DNA of 64,000 bases, taken from positions 4,914,213 to 4,978,212 of the forward strand of contig CM055100.1 of NCBI GenBank assembly GCA_029204225.1. Reading direction: 5' to 3'. A program made the translations under genes and the position numbers. The notes beneath the pieces are model-generated. The model saw only the letters and a program-made list of their open reading frames with translations. It was not told where the DNA came from and searched no databases. Source of the stretch: Diphasiastrum complanatum. Its lineage: Eukaryota; Streptophyta; Lycopodiopsida; Lycopodiales; Lycopodiaceae. Of the stretch, positions 34,314 through 45,000 are shown in pieces (the stretch's first letter is position 1; every line of letters starts with the position of its first letter).

Positions 34314-36164
34314 AGGTATGACAAGAGAGCAAAGAACGCTCTACACATGATTAAGATGAATGTTACCAATGAACTTCTCAAGGAAGTTGGTAAGTGCACA
34401 TCATCTTTGGAGGCTTGGGAAGCTTTGAAGAAGCTTTATGAATCCAAGTCTACATCAAGAGTGCTTACTCTTAGGAGGCAAATCTTTCAAAGTTTGCAAA
34501 AGAAGGAAGCTAGTACTCATGCTTTTGTTTTGAGGGTTAAGGCATTCAATGATGAGTTAGCATGTATTGATGAAAGCATTAAGGAGGTAGAACTTGTTCA
34601 AGTTATACTTAATGGCTTGTTGGATGATCATGCTAATCTTGTTCAAAGTTTTGCTATTCAAAAGACTTTGCCAAGTATTGTGGATTTGCAAGAGATCTTG
34701 GTGAATGAGGAGTATAGGCTTCAATCAAGAGGAGGTGGATCTACATCAACATCTCATTATGAAGAGGATGCTATGTTCATCAAAGGCAAGTTCAAGGGCA
34801 AAGGCAAAGGCAAGTGGTCTAAAGGGCAAGATCAAGGTGAGACTTCTTCTTTTGGTAAAAAGAAAGATAAGTCTAAGTTGAAATGCTTTTATTGTGGAAT
34901 CAAAGGCCATTTTGCAAATGAATGTTTGAAGAAGCAAAGAGATGAAGGTAGCAAGCAAATCAACTTTATTACCAATGATGAGGATCTAGGTGGTGGTGAT
35001 TCTCTTTTTATGTGTTCTTCAAGTCCAATATCAAGTGAAGGTGACAAAGATTCATGGTGGATTGATAGTGGAGCTAGCTCACACATGACTAGTCACAAGG
35101 AGTTCTTTACTTCTTTGGTCACTTATGATGGAGCCAAGAAAGCAATTCACATGGCCAATGGTGGTGAGTGTGTGATTGAAAGTATTGGTTCAATTCCTAT
35201 TTGTCTCTCTACTTATAGGAAAGCAAGACTTGATGGTGTTCTTTACATTCCTTCACTTTCAAAGAATTTGTTAAGTGTTGGTCAAATGATAGAGAAAGGA
35301 TACATGGTAAAGTTTGGTGGTGATGCTTGTTTCATTACGGAGGAAGAAATCTTGGTTGCTAGGGGCAATAAACAAGGTAGACTTTTCAAGCTTGATGCTT
35401 TTGTTATGGCTAACAAAAAGGATGGAATGGAAAAGGAGATTGGTCTCAACTTTCCAAAGTTACCTTTTAGCATCAATAAGATTGGTGGATCTTATGCAAA
35501 GTCTAACAAGCTTCCTTATGCTAGATCTAGGTCAAGATCTAATATGCTTCTTGGAGATGTTCATCTTTGTGCTAACTTGGCTAGTCTTGAGGATAATGAT
35601 GGTGTTTCAATGGTTCTTCATGGCAAGTGCAAGCATGCAAAAGGTAAGAAAAGAGCTAACTTCATCAATGGAGATGAAGGTTCTTCCTTGGAAAAGATTG
35701 TTGTTAATGATTTCTTTGATCATACGCAAAAGGATGTTGCTAGGTGCATGCATGAAGGAGGTGGTTCTTCTACATTCTTTTGTTATGATTCCAAGAAAGT
35801 CATTTTTCCAGCAAGTGGAGTCACATTTCTTCATAAAGAGAGTAGATCAAATGGTTCTATCAAGAGACTTAGTGAGGGAGATAGTCACAAGTCAAGAAGA
35901 AGAGAAGTATGTGAAGAGTTCAAAGTAGGATGTACTTTGAATGATGTCATTGTGAATGATAGTGAGGAAGAATCATTATTATATGAGTCATTACCTAAAA
36001 CATTGAGTAGAAGTTCTTGTTTGAAAAAAGAGAGTACTTCAATCATCCTTATGTTGAAGGTACTAATCATTTTTTTCATGGCTTCTAATGTTCTTGGAGA
36101 AAAAATAGGAGCTATTTTTGGTAATTTTTGCATTGTTGAGGGATCTCCAAGATTCCAACCCTAA
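34134..36164 (+). CDS. Chimeric ORF: gypsy gag, copia E gag-protease, unknown tail
   Basis: 676 codons without a stop. Residues 1-60 are gypsy gag. From about residue 61 (VRYDKRAKNALHMIKMNV) it is copia gag closely like F, with zinc knuckle CFYCGIKGHFANEC and protease WWIDSGASSHMT. After LPYARSRSRSN (about 35530) the copia integrase should begin, but its HHCC zinc domain is missing and about 200 unrecognised residues follow, Lys/Ser/Glu-rich with a hydrophobic stretch (IILMLKVLIIFFMA) near the C-terminus. No integrase, RT or RNase H is present. The intact frame suggests either a young rearrangement or maintained coding. It could be a non-autonomous Gag-PR element with an accessory domain, or chance joining. 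Confidence 0.6.
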   Translation: MLFPMSLLAVAQDWFFNLSEEEKSTWEAVKALITRFKPRKFLEDPFLLLNKVKMGKQDQVRYDKRAKNALHMIKMNVTNELLKEVGKCTSSLEAWEALKKLYESKSTSRVLTLRRQIFQSLQKKEASTHAFVLRVKAFNDELACIDESIKEVELVQVILNGLLDDHANLVQSFAIQKTLPSIVDLQEILVNEEYRLQSRGGGSTSTSHYEEDAMFIKGKFKGKGKGKWSKGQDQGETSSFGKKKDKSKLKCFYCGIKGHFANECLKKQRDEGSKQINFITNDEDLGGGDSLFMCSSSPISSEGDKDSWWIDSGASSHMTSHKEFFTSLVTYDGAKKAIHMANGGECVIESIGSIPICLSTYRKARLDGVLYIPSLSKNLLSVGQMIEKGYMVKFGGDACFITEEEILVARGNKQGRLFKLDAFVMANKKDGMEKEIGLNFPKLPFSINKIGGSYAKSNKLPYARSRSRSNMLLGDVHLCANLASLEDNDGVSMVLHGKCKHAKGKKRANFINGDEGSSLEKIVVNDFFDHTQKDVARCMHEGGGSSTFFCYDSKKVIFPASGVTFLHKESRSNGSIKRLSEGDSHKSRRREVCEEFKVGCTLNDVIVNDSEEESLLYESLPKTLSRSSCLKKESTSIILMLKVLIIFFMASNVLGEKIGAIFGNFCIVEGSPRFQP

Positions 36165-36595
36165 CTTGGTAGGGATGAAAGATTTACCAAAATTAGCATT
36201 AGGGATAGGTTTAGGGCTACTCATACCTGCCCAAAACCGTGATGGATCATGTATATATAGGTGATGATATCTCACCAAAATCAATCAAGCAATTTCATGT
36301 TTTTTCTCTCATAATGGTGCAATTGCTCTCTATGTTCATAATTGTTTGAGTACTTGTGACTACTAATGATTATAGGATTGAATGTAGGTCTAGTGTACAG
36401 TACTCAGACTGTGGGAGGCCGTACTTTCACACGTGTGAATCCTTCTTCAAGGATTTGGGCCATTTAGTGAGGTTCAAGCATAGATTTTTGATGGATTTTG
36501 ATGGTTCAACTTGTGCTAATCTTATGAAACCATAATCTATTGTTTCCCTCATCATTTCAAGTGTTTTAGGATCCTTATTTCCTGTAATTTTTACA
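36165..36595 (+). repeat. LTR (3' portion at least) of copia H
   Basis: The end ...GTAATTTTTACA at 36595 adjoins a primer-binding site. A TATA-like TGTATATATAGG lies at about 36249 and the palindrome at 36426-36439. The start is not located; compared with F and C, where about 280 bp separate LTR start and TATA-like sequence, it could lie near 35970 and overlap the tail of ORF E. Confidence 0.55.
36426..36439. promoter_or_regulatory. 14-bp palindrome TTCACACGTGTGAA in LTR H
   Basis: Same 14-mer as in A, C and F, about 175 bp downstream of the TATA-like sequence, hence probably in the transcribed R/U5 part. Confidence 0.5.
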
Positions 36596-36607
36596 TGGTA
36601 TCAGAGC
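36596..36607 (+). other. Primer-binding site of copia H
   Basis: TGGTATCAGAGC, initiator-tRNA-Met type, directly after the LTR end. The untranslated leader then runs about 800 bp (36608-37407) with no gene seen in it. Confidence 0.88.
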
Positions 36608-37407
36608 CTAAAGGTTGAAATGAGCTAAATCCTTGGTTTTCATTCAATTTGATCACAATTTTTGATCTAAATCTTGTGTAGATTGGATCTTAGCATCTAG
36701 TATTGATTCTAGAACTCAAAGTGAGTCAAATACATTGGAGATTGGTGTTGTGTGACTTCATTTGCAGGTGTTTAGGTGTCTAAAACCAGAGGCAAAGTTG
36801 AATTCAATTCACATTACCAAGATAGCAAGTTTTGCTTGCTCCAAGCATTGATTTTTAAGCGAGTTTTGGAGGTGATTTCATAGAGGAGGCTTTCTAGCAT
36901 TCAAGGAGAGGGAAGATCAGAGTTTTGGGGACCCTTAAAGGCTGTTCTAAGGTGTAGTAGGCACCTCCTAAAGTGATTTAGATTCAGTCCAACCATTGCT
37001 TGACTTATGCACCAAATTAGATCAATTTTTCATCAATTTTGATCATTTTTTTGCTTGTGATTGGATAGTAGATTGTGTTGCATCCTCATTAAGTTCAATT
37101 TAGATCTTTTACAAGTGATTTTGGAAGTATATTAGGTTGCTCAAATTCACTCTTGATCAGATCATTTGGAAGCTTTAATGTTCTTTATAGAAAGAGGGGC
37201 AATTCTACTAGTATTGTCTACTTCAATCAAGCAAGTGCATTGTTTCTAGTATTCTATGATTTGATTTTGTTAGAGATCATTCTTAGATCTTTATAGGAAG
37301 TCTATTACTGATCTTTTCAGGTCCCTAAGAAGTGGGATAAGGTAGACCTTCAATCAAATCAATAGAAGTAACCTTCATTTGTGTCAAGTCCTTGATTAGG
37401 AGACTAG

Positions 37408-40400
37408 ATGGCATCTATAAATGCATATCTTTTGGATACTAATGAAAGGCTCAACAAAACTAACTATTCCATATGGAAAGTTAGAATGGAATCTATCATG
37501 ATCATGCAAGATCTGATGGAAATTGTAAATGGTAAGGAGGGTGAACCTATTCATCCTCAAGAAAAAGCCAAATACATCAAGAGGTGCAATGTTGCACTAC
37601 ATTGCATAAAAATGAATGTTGCAAATGAACTCTTAAGAGAGGTAGGAGATTGCACTTCAGCTCAAGATGCTTGGGAGACTTTGCAAAAGGTCTATGAATC
37701 CAAGAACCAAACTAGAATGTTAGCTTTGAAGAATCAAATCTATAGAAGCTATCAAAAGAAAGGAGAGAGTGCACATACTTTTGTCCTAAGAGTAAAGGAA
37801 TTGAACAAAGAGCTAGCCTTTATAGGTGACCCTATCAAGGATGAAGAGCTTGTTCAACTCATATTGAATGGACTAAGCTTTGAATTTGACAATTTGGTTC
37901 AGGGATATGCAATTATGGGTAAGCTACCCATACTTGAAGAACTCCAAGGCACACTCATGGCCGAGGAATCAAGAAGGAGCCAAATGCAAGAGAGGATGGA
38001 TAGGCTTTCCATCCAAGGTGGAGATGACCAAGCTCTCTTCACCAAAGGCAAAGGCAAGTCCAAAGGCAAAGGATCAACATTCAAGAAGTCTACAAAGCTT
38101 GAGGATCAAGAAGGACCCTCAAAGGCATCTCCATCAACCACCAAAGTCAAGAAGGACAAATCAAAGGTGAAGTGCTACTATTGTAGCAAGATAGGGCATT
38201 ATGCCTCGGAATGCTTTAAGAGGAAGCAAGATCAAAGCCAAGCCAACATGAGCAAAGAGGAGGAGGAGGAGAGTTCACATGAGGACTCTCTCATGATGTC
38301 CATATTTTCTTCAACAAGCTTCAAAGGAGAAGATCCTTGGTGGATTGACTCGGGTGCTAGTTCACACATGACTAGTAAAAGGGAGTTTTTCTCTTCTCTC
38401 TTATCTTATGATGGACCTATAAAGTCTATCTATACAGCAAATGATGAAGCTTGTAAGATTGAAGGAGCTGGTAGAATTCCCCTTTGCTTAGGATCTTCCA
38501 AAAAGATCAACATAGAAGGTGTTTTGTACATTCCTACAATAACAAAGAATCTACTAAGTGTTGGCCAAATGGTAGACAATGGTTTCAATGTTGACTTTGC
38601 TTCAAATGAATGTTTCATCAAGAAGAAGGGTAAGATAGTGGCTAAGGGCACTAGACATGGCAAACTTTATAAGTTGGATGCATTTGTGGATACTAATGTT
38701 GTCATGTTGGCCGAGAAGAGCAAGATATCTACTTTTACTTTATGGCACAAAAGACTTGGACATGTCAACTCGGGTTCCATGGAGGCTATGATCAAGGAGG
38801 AGTATGCTTTAGGCCTACCAAGGTCTATTGGGAAGGAAGACAAGGTTTGTGAAGCTTGTGCCTTATCCAAGGCACATAAGAAGGTGTTTCCTAACTCCAT
38901 CACAAAGTCATCTCATCCTCTTGAACTCATACACTCGGATGTGCACATTGCTAGCACCAAATCTAATGGAGGTTCATCCATGTTTTTAACCTTCATTGAT
39001 GACTACTCAAGATATTGTTGGGTGTTCTTACTTTCCTTCAAGTCTCAAGTATTTGATACTTTTGTAAAGTTCAAGTTGTTTGTGGAAAAGCATCATAATC
39101 ATAGCATCAAGATTCTTAGAAGTGACAATGGTGGAGAATTCATCTCCAATGAGTTCAAGGCCTTTTGTGAGGAGGAAGGGATCAAGAAAGAGACTTCTTG
39201 TCCTTACACTCCTCAACAAAATGGAGTTGCTGAAAGAAGGAATAGAACATTATGTGAATGTCTCTTGTATGTGCAAACTACTTGATGAATAGGGTGTCTT
39301 GCAAAGCAATTGAAGGCAAAACTCCTTATGAGATGTTGTATGGAAAGAAACCCAATCTTAATCACTTGAAAGTTTTTGGGTGTATATGTTATGTGCATGT
39401 GCCATTGGAAACAAGAACCAAGGAGGATCCATCTTCCACAAGAGGGATCATGCTTGGATATGCAAGCTCAAGCAAGGGCTAAAAAGTCTATCTCCCATCA
39501 TTGAACAAATTTGTTGTTTCAAGGGATGTCATCTTTGATGAACATCATATGCATATGCTTGAAGAAGGCTCAAGTGCTCCAACAATCAAGAAGAAGATGG
39601 CCGAGGAGCACGATCTTGGTTTTGAGGAGGAGCTCATGGAGGAGCAACCGCCAAACCCACCTATCACACCAAGGAGATCTTCAAGGGCAAAAGTGGAGCC
39701 ATCAAGACTCAGATATCAAGGCAAAGGACAACAAGTTGAGGGTATCTCATCCACTTCTTATGCTTTATCTAGTTTTGAAGAACCGTCTAATGTTGAAGAT
39801 GCATTGAACTCCAAAGAATGGTATAAAGCTATGTTGGATGAGTATGATGCCTTGATTGAGAATGAAACTTGGTTGCTTGTTGAGAGACCTCAAAGGAATG
39901 TAATAGGATGCAAGTGGGTCTTCAAGCTTAAGTTGAATGCAAATGGGAGTGTTAACAAACATAAAGCAAGATTAGTTGCAAAAGGTTATGCTCAAGAGAG
40001 AGGGATAGACTATGAGGAAACTTTTGCACCCGTGGCCAAGATGGTCACAATAAGACTAATCATTGCACTTGCATCACATTTTGGATGGATTCTATGTCAA
40101 ATGGATGTCTCTAATGCTTTCTTGAATGGTTTTTTTGGAAGAGGATATCTATATGGAGCAGCCACAAGGGTTCATCAAGCATGGAATGGAGAACAAAGTA
40201 TGCCATCTCCAAAGAAGCATCTATGGCTTGAAGCAAGCCTCGAGATCTTGGAATTCAAGACTACATTGCTATCTTATTTCACTTTCTTTTGTTCAAAGTG
40301 AATATGATCCTACTCTTTACATTAAGTTTGATGATGTTGGTATTGTACTTTTACTCATTTATGTAGATGACATCATCATTAGTGGAAATAGTGTTGATGG

Positions 40401-40412
40401 TATTGAAAAAAA
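37408..40412 (+). pseudogene. Copia H Gag-Pol, frameshifted and truncated in RT
   Basis: ATG at 37408 (MASINAYLLDTNERLNKTNY). Gag, zinc knuckle CYYCSKIGHYASEC, protease WWIDSGASSHMT, GAG-pre-integrase and integrase (LIHSDVH, RSDNGGEF, GVAERRN) are in one frame to 39285. A deletion of roughly 50-60 bp after TLCEC shifts the frame; integrase continues at 39258-39482, has a stop at about 39481, and the RT part runs 39501-40126 (KWVFKLK, KARLVAKGYAQ). An indel in a T-run at 40129-40135 shifts again to 40126-40410, which holds EEDIYMEQPQGF, GLKQASRSW and LLLIYVDDIIISG. Homology stops at about 40412, so RNase H and the 3' LTR are missing. Confidence 0.92.
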
Positions 40413-41187
40413 TTATAGCAACCAAACAATAAATGTGAGTGATAACCATTTTCTTGCTTGTATCTTCCCTCTTTGTCTTTTCTTGATATGTCTCCACCAT
40501 AAAACTCCATGAGCCTCCATTTCCATTTTGCCACAAGAAATTATCAAACTTTGGTAATTTATGAATAAGTGAGTACATTAATCATGCTAATCCAACACAA
40601 CATGACTCCATAAACCAAGTAGGTTTCACTAGTCCATCTTCAAGATCTACTCGACACAAGAAAATGACCATGAATTTACCAAAAATTGACAATTTCCAAA
40701 CATTGGCACCAAGTAGCTCAACACTTGAGAACTTAGCCATGGATGAGTGATATAATGAGCCTTCAATAGCTTTATTTCCATCAACAAAACCAGCCAAGAA
40801 TTCTAATACAATTCCAACATCAAAATGATGCTCACCAACGTAGCTAGTTTTACCATATCTTGACAATTTGCACACATCCACATGAAATGATTCAAACATG
40901 AGATTGAACAAGTAAAGTAAACTTGGAAAACACTTTCTTGCTGCTCCTTTGACCTTAATTGAGTCTTCAATAACCTGCAAAAACATGTCCATAACATCTT
41001 TACCAATTGAGTCTCCTTTGATGCTCTTGACTAGCTCCTGGAATTGCCAACTTCCCTTTTGCCTTGTTGAAGCCCTTTGAGATCAACCTCTTGATCATCA
41101 ATTTGACCATCAAAGTCATTGATTAAGACCTCTTTTCCAGATCCATTACTTGATTTTTCAGCATGATATCGAATATCTACTTGCATA
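40413..41187 (-). CDS. Unrecognised ORF in the pol position of copia D
   Basis: On the minus strand a frame is open from about 41082 through 40582 (about 166 codons, including KGAARKCFPSLLYLFNLMFE and SRYGKTSYVGEHHFDVGIVL), then one TGA, then the same frame continues about 55 codons to a hydrophobic stretch (VITHIYCLVAIIFF) near 40410. It shows no RT or RNase H motif, although it follows directly on D's pre-RT region (...ESSCVDDAMQ at about 41188). A nearer frame, 41031-41345, also leaves copia homology at that point. Position, length and hydrophobic end resemble the tail of ORF E, without clear sequence similarity. It may be an accessory or captured segment. Confidence 0.35.
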
Positions 41188-41385
41188 GCATCATCTACAC
41201 AAGAAGATTCACCAAAGCATGTGAGAAAAGCAAAATGACTCGCTTCCACTTGCTTACCCTTCTCATCATATGTGAGCCGACATTTGTCTTTCCCTTGATG
41301 TTCTCCTTGGATTTTGACTTGATGATGGTCCTTCATCATCTTCATCCAAAGTAGGATCCTTTACATCAACATCAAGAATGTTAGA
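41188..41385 (-). pseudogene. Copia D pre-RT region (left part)
   Basis: Reads GPSSSQNPRR, RLTYDEKGKQVEASHFAFLT and ESSCVDDAMQ with a frameshift, equivalent to the integrase-RT linker of C and F. Together with 47539-48050 it formed one element before C inserted at TTAGA. Confidence 0.8.
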
Positions 41386-42040
41386 TGTGAAAAATACAGA
41401 TCCTAAGTGGATCTAAACTCCAAGATCATTGGCTTGAATGCTTGCACTCCAAACTACATAAGCTAGGAATTGGCAACACATTCTATGCTACCTAGAATGC
41501 AAAGAACTTGATCAAAAAGCATTTATCACAAATGGAAACTTCCATAAACATCAAGTGCGGCCCAAAATAGCATTATACAGTCCATAATACATCAGCCTAT
41601 CACTTTTGGAAAGCACCTAAGATCATACACAATAGCTTGAAGACAATACACACAACAATGCTCTCAATGGAGGAAGAAACAATGACAATGATCTATTGAT
41701 CTCAATGAAGCATACAAAAGGTTTCTCCAACCTGTTCTCCACGACTTCCCTACTATTTATGGATGAGGAAGATGACTCTCTCTCCTCTCTCTAGAAGGTA
41801 CTTGACCCTAGATATTCCCTATATAGGAAAAATAGCTAAAAATGGCTTATATGACCAAAATACATCAAAATGGTCTCATTTTGAAGGGTATGAAGTTTGA
41901 CACTTCATCATACTGAAAAAATACAGTAAATAAAAACATTGTGGCCTGGTTCACACGTGTGAAACTCCAGAACCAAAACTATTTACAATTTTAGCCAATT
42001 TAGGCCTCAAACTAGCTAGGAAATGTTGACAATTTTCACA
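41386..42040 (-). repeat. 3' LTR of copia C
   Basis: 655 bp; on the + strand TGTGAAAAATACAG...GACAATTTTCACA. It follows the polypurine tract GAAGAGGGAG on the minus strand. Confidence 0.97.
41950..41963. promoter_or_regulatory. 14-bp palindrome TTCACACGTGTGAA in 3' LTR C
   Basis: Identical to the copies in the other LTR of C and in A, F and H. Confidence 0.5.
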
Positions 42041-45000
42041 CTCCCTCTTCAACATTGGATGCTAGTTTCAACATAGTCTTTGAGCACATTCCAAGATTAG
42101 ATCTATGCATTAAATATAGGTCCTTTCCCAATGGTTTGGTGAAGATATCAGCCACACACTCCTTTGAAGAGACATGTTGAAGCTCCACCTCTTTGGCAAT
42201 GACTTGATCTCTCACAAAATGGTGAGCAATCTCAATGTGCTTGCTCCTTGCATGAAAAACAGGATTGCTTGCCAAGCTTTGGGCTGAAAGGTTATCACAA
42301 AGTATGATTGGAGTCTTCTCTGGTTCCAGCAAGTGAAGATCCAATAACATCCTCTTGATCCAAAGAATCTCCTTGGTGCATGTTGTTAATGCCTTGTACT
42401 CGGCTTCGGTGGAAGATAGAGAGATAGTTGGTTGCTTCTTTGATAGCCATGAGACCACTCCATCTCCAAGATAGATTGCAAAGGCACTTGTTGACTTCCT
42501 ATCCATTTGATCACCTGCAAAATCTGAATCTGAAAATCCACAAAGGTTAGGTGTAGTACCTCCATACAAGATACCAAAATCTCTAGATCCCGAGATGTAT
42601 CTAAGTACTCTCTTTCCTAGCTTCCAATGAGCCTCACTAGGATCTTGCATAAATTGACTTAGTTTACCAACCACAAAGCTTAGATCAGGTCTTGTGATGG
42701 TTAACCATATAAGAGATCCTATTAGCTTTCTATAGAGAGTAATGTCCTTGAAGGATCTTTCATTACTTCTTGTAGTTAGCTTTACATTTGATTCCATAGG
42801 AGTAGAAACAACTTTACAATCTTCCATATGAAACCTTTTTAGAATAGAGTTAACATACTTTTCTTGACATATGAATTTAGATTTAGAAGTTCTAATAATC
42901 TCTATTCCTAAGATATAATGAAGTTTACCAAGATCTTGAATTTCAAACTCTCTTTTGAGTGCCATCTTGATTTCATCTATATCTAGATTGTTACCACCAC
43001 TTAAGATAATGTCATCAACATAGATCAAAAGTAAAGTGATATCATTTTCATTCAATCTAAAGTAGAGAGAATGATCATACTCACTCATAACAAAGTTTTG
43101 AGAAAGTAAGAAGGAATTGAGCTTAGCATACCAACTCCTTGGTGCTTGCTTTAGCCCATACAAACTCTTTTGGAGATAGCACACATGATTAGGCTCATCA
43201 TGTGAAACATAGCCCTCGGGTTGCTCCATGTAAATATCTTCTTCAAGATCACCATTCAAGAAGGCATTAGTAACATCCATTTGCCACATATCCCAATCAT
43301 AAAGAGTTGCAAGAGAGATTAGGATTCGAATAGTTACCATCTTTGCCACGGGTGCAAAGGTCTCATCATAGTCAATACCATATTCTTGAGCATACCCCTT
43401 TGCCACCAACCTTGCCTTGTACTTGTTGATTGATCCATCTTGATTTGTCTTGATCTTGAAGATCCACTTACAACCAATTGCCTTCTTGTCCTTTGGAAGC
43501 TTTACCAACCTCCATGTGTTGCTTTTGATGAGTGCTTGATGCTCATGATCCATGGCTTGGATCCATTCCTTCTTTTGAATTGCTTCACCTACACAAGTTG
43601 GTTCATCAAAAGAGGTAAGAAAAGCAAAGTTAGAGTTGTCCACCACTTGCTTTCCTTTTTCATCATAGGTTAGCCTTGATGGCTTAGCCCTTTGCCTTTG
43701 AGTCTTCCTTGAAGTTTGCTTTGGAGTGGCATCTCCATCTTCATCCAAGACATCTTGCACATCATGATGATTAGTAGGCACATCAACATCAACATCAACA
43801 ACATTGGAAACATTCTCTTCATGAAAGATGACATCCCTACTTATGACAACTTTCTTTGTAGAAGGAATGTACACTTTGTAAGCCTTGCTTACTTCACTAT
43901 AGCCAACAAACACACCCTTCTTTGATGAAGGATCTTCTTTAGTTCTATCATCAAGTGTGATATTGACAAAACATGTACATCCAAAGATCCTACAATGCTT
44001 GACACTCGGCCTTCTACCATAAAGAACCTCATGAGGAGTTTTACCATCCAAGGAAGCACTTGTCCATCTATTACATAGATAGTTAGCACATGCTAAAGCT
44101 TCCCCCCAAAAAGACTTAGCAAGATTAGCATGTAGTCTCATTGCCTTGGCACATTCACAAAGGGTTCTATTCTTCCTCTCGGCCACTCCATTCTGTTGTG
44201 GAGTCCTAGGACTAGACATCTCCCTCTTAATCCCATGTGCTATACAAAAGTCTTTGAACCTATTTGAGGTGTATTCCCCTCCATTATCAGATCTTAAGCA
44301 TTTGATCTTTGTATTGAATTGGTTTTCCATTTCATTCTTGAACTTGACAAATGCAGCAAACACTTCATCCTTACTTTTAAGAAGATAGATCCAAGTATAC
44401 CTACTAAAGTCATCAATGAAAGTTGCATACATCTTTGCCCCACCATTGCTAGTTGTACTAGAAGAATGAATATCAGAATGCACAAGTTGAAAAGCTTCTT
44501 TAGATCTAGAAGTAGATCTAGAATAAGCAAGTCTATGAGATTTGGACAAGGCACAATGTTCACAAACACTATTGTTTGCAACAAGACTTTTAGGGAGACC
44601 AAGAACAAGCTCTTTCTTTGCCATTACCTCCAAAGATTTGAAGTTGGGATGGCCCAACCTCTTGTGCCAAACTTCTTGGTTTGTCAATTGCTCCCTAGCC
44701 ATACATCCTTCATGATTAGAGATCTCACATGCATCAAGCTTGAAAAGTTTACCATGCCTCCTACCTTGAGCAATCAAGGATCCACATTTACTTATCAAAC
44801 ATGCATCTCCAATGAACTCCACATCAAGTCCTTTGTCAATCATTTGACTTACACTAAGCAAATTCTTAGTGATTGAAGGAATGTACAAAACATTTTCAAG
44901 ATTTGCTTTCCTATTTGTTGAAAGGGAAATAGGAATAGTGCCTATGCCTTTGATGTCACATTGACCATCATTTGCAGTGTAGATGATGTTACCTTCTCCC

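Noticed and set aside
44319-44876. 185-codon + strand frame inside copia C
   Set aside because: Antisense shadow of the intact integrase; no independent support.
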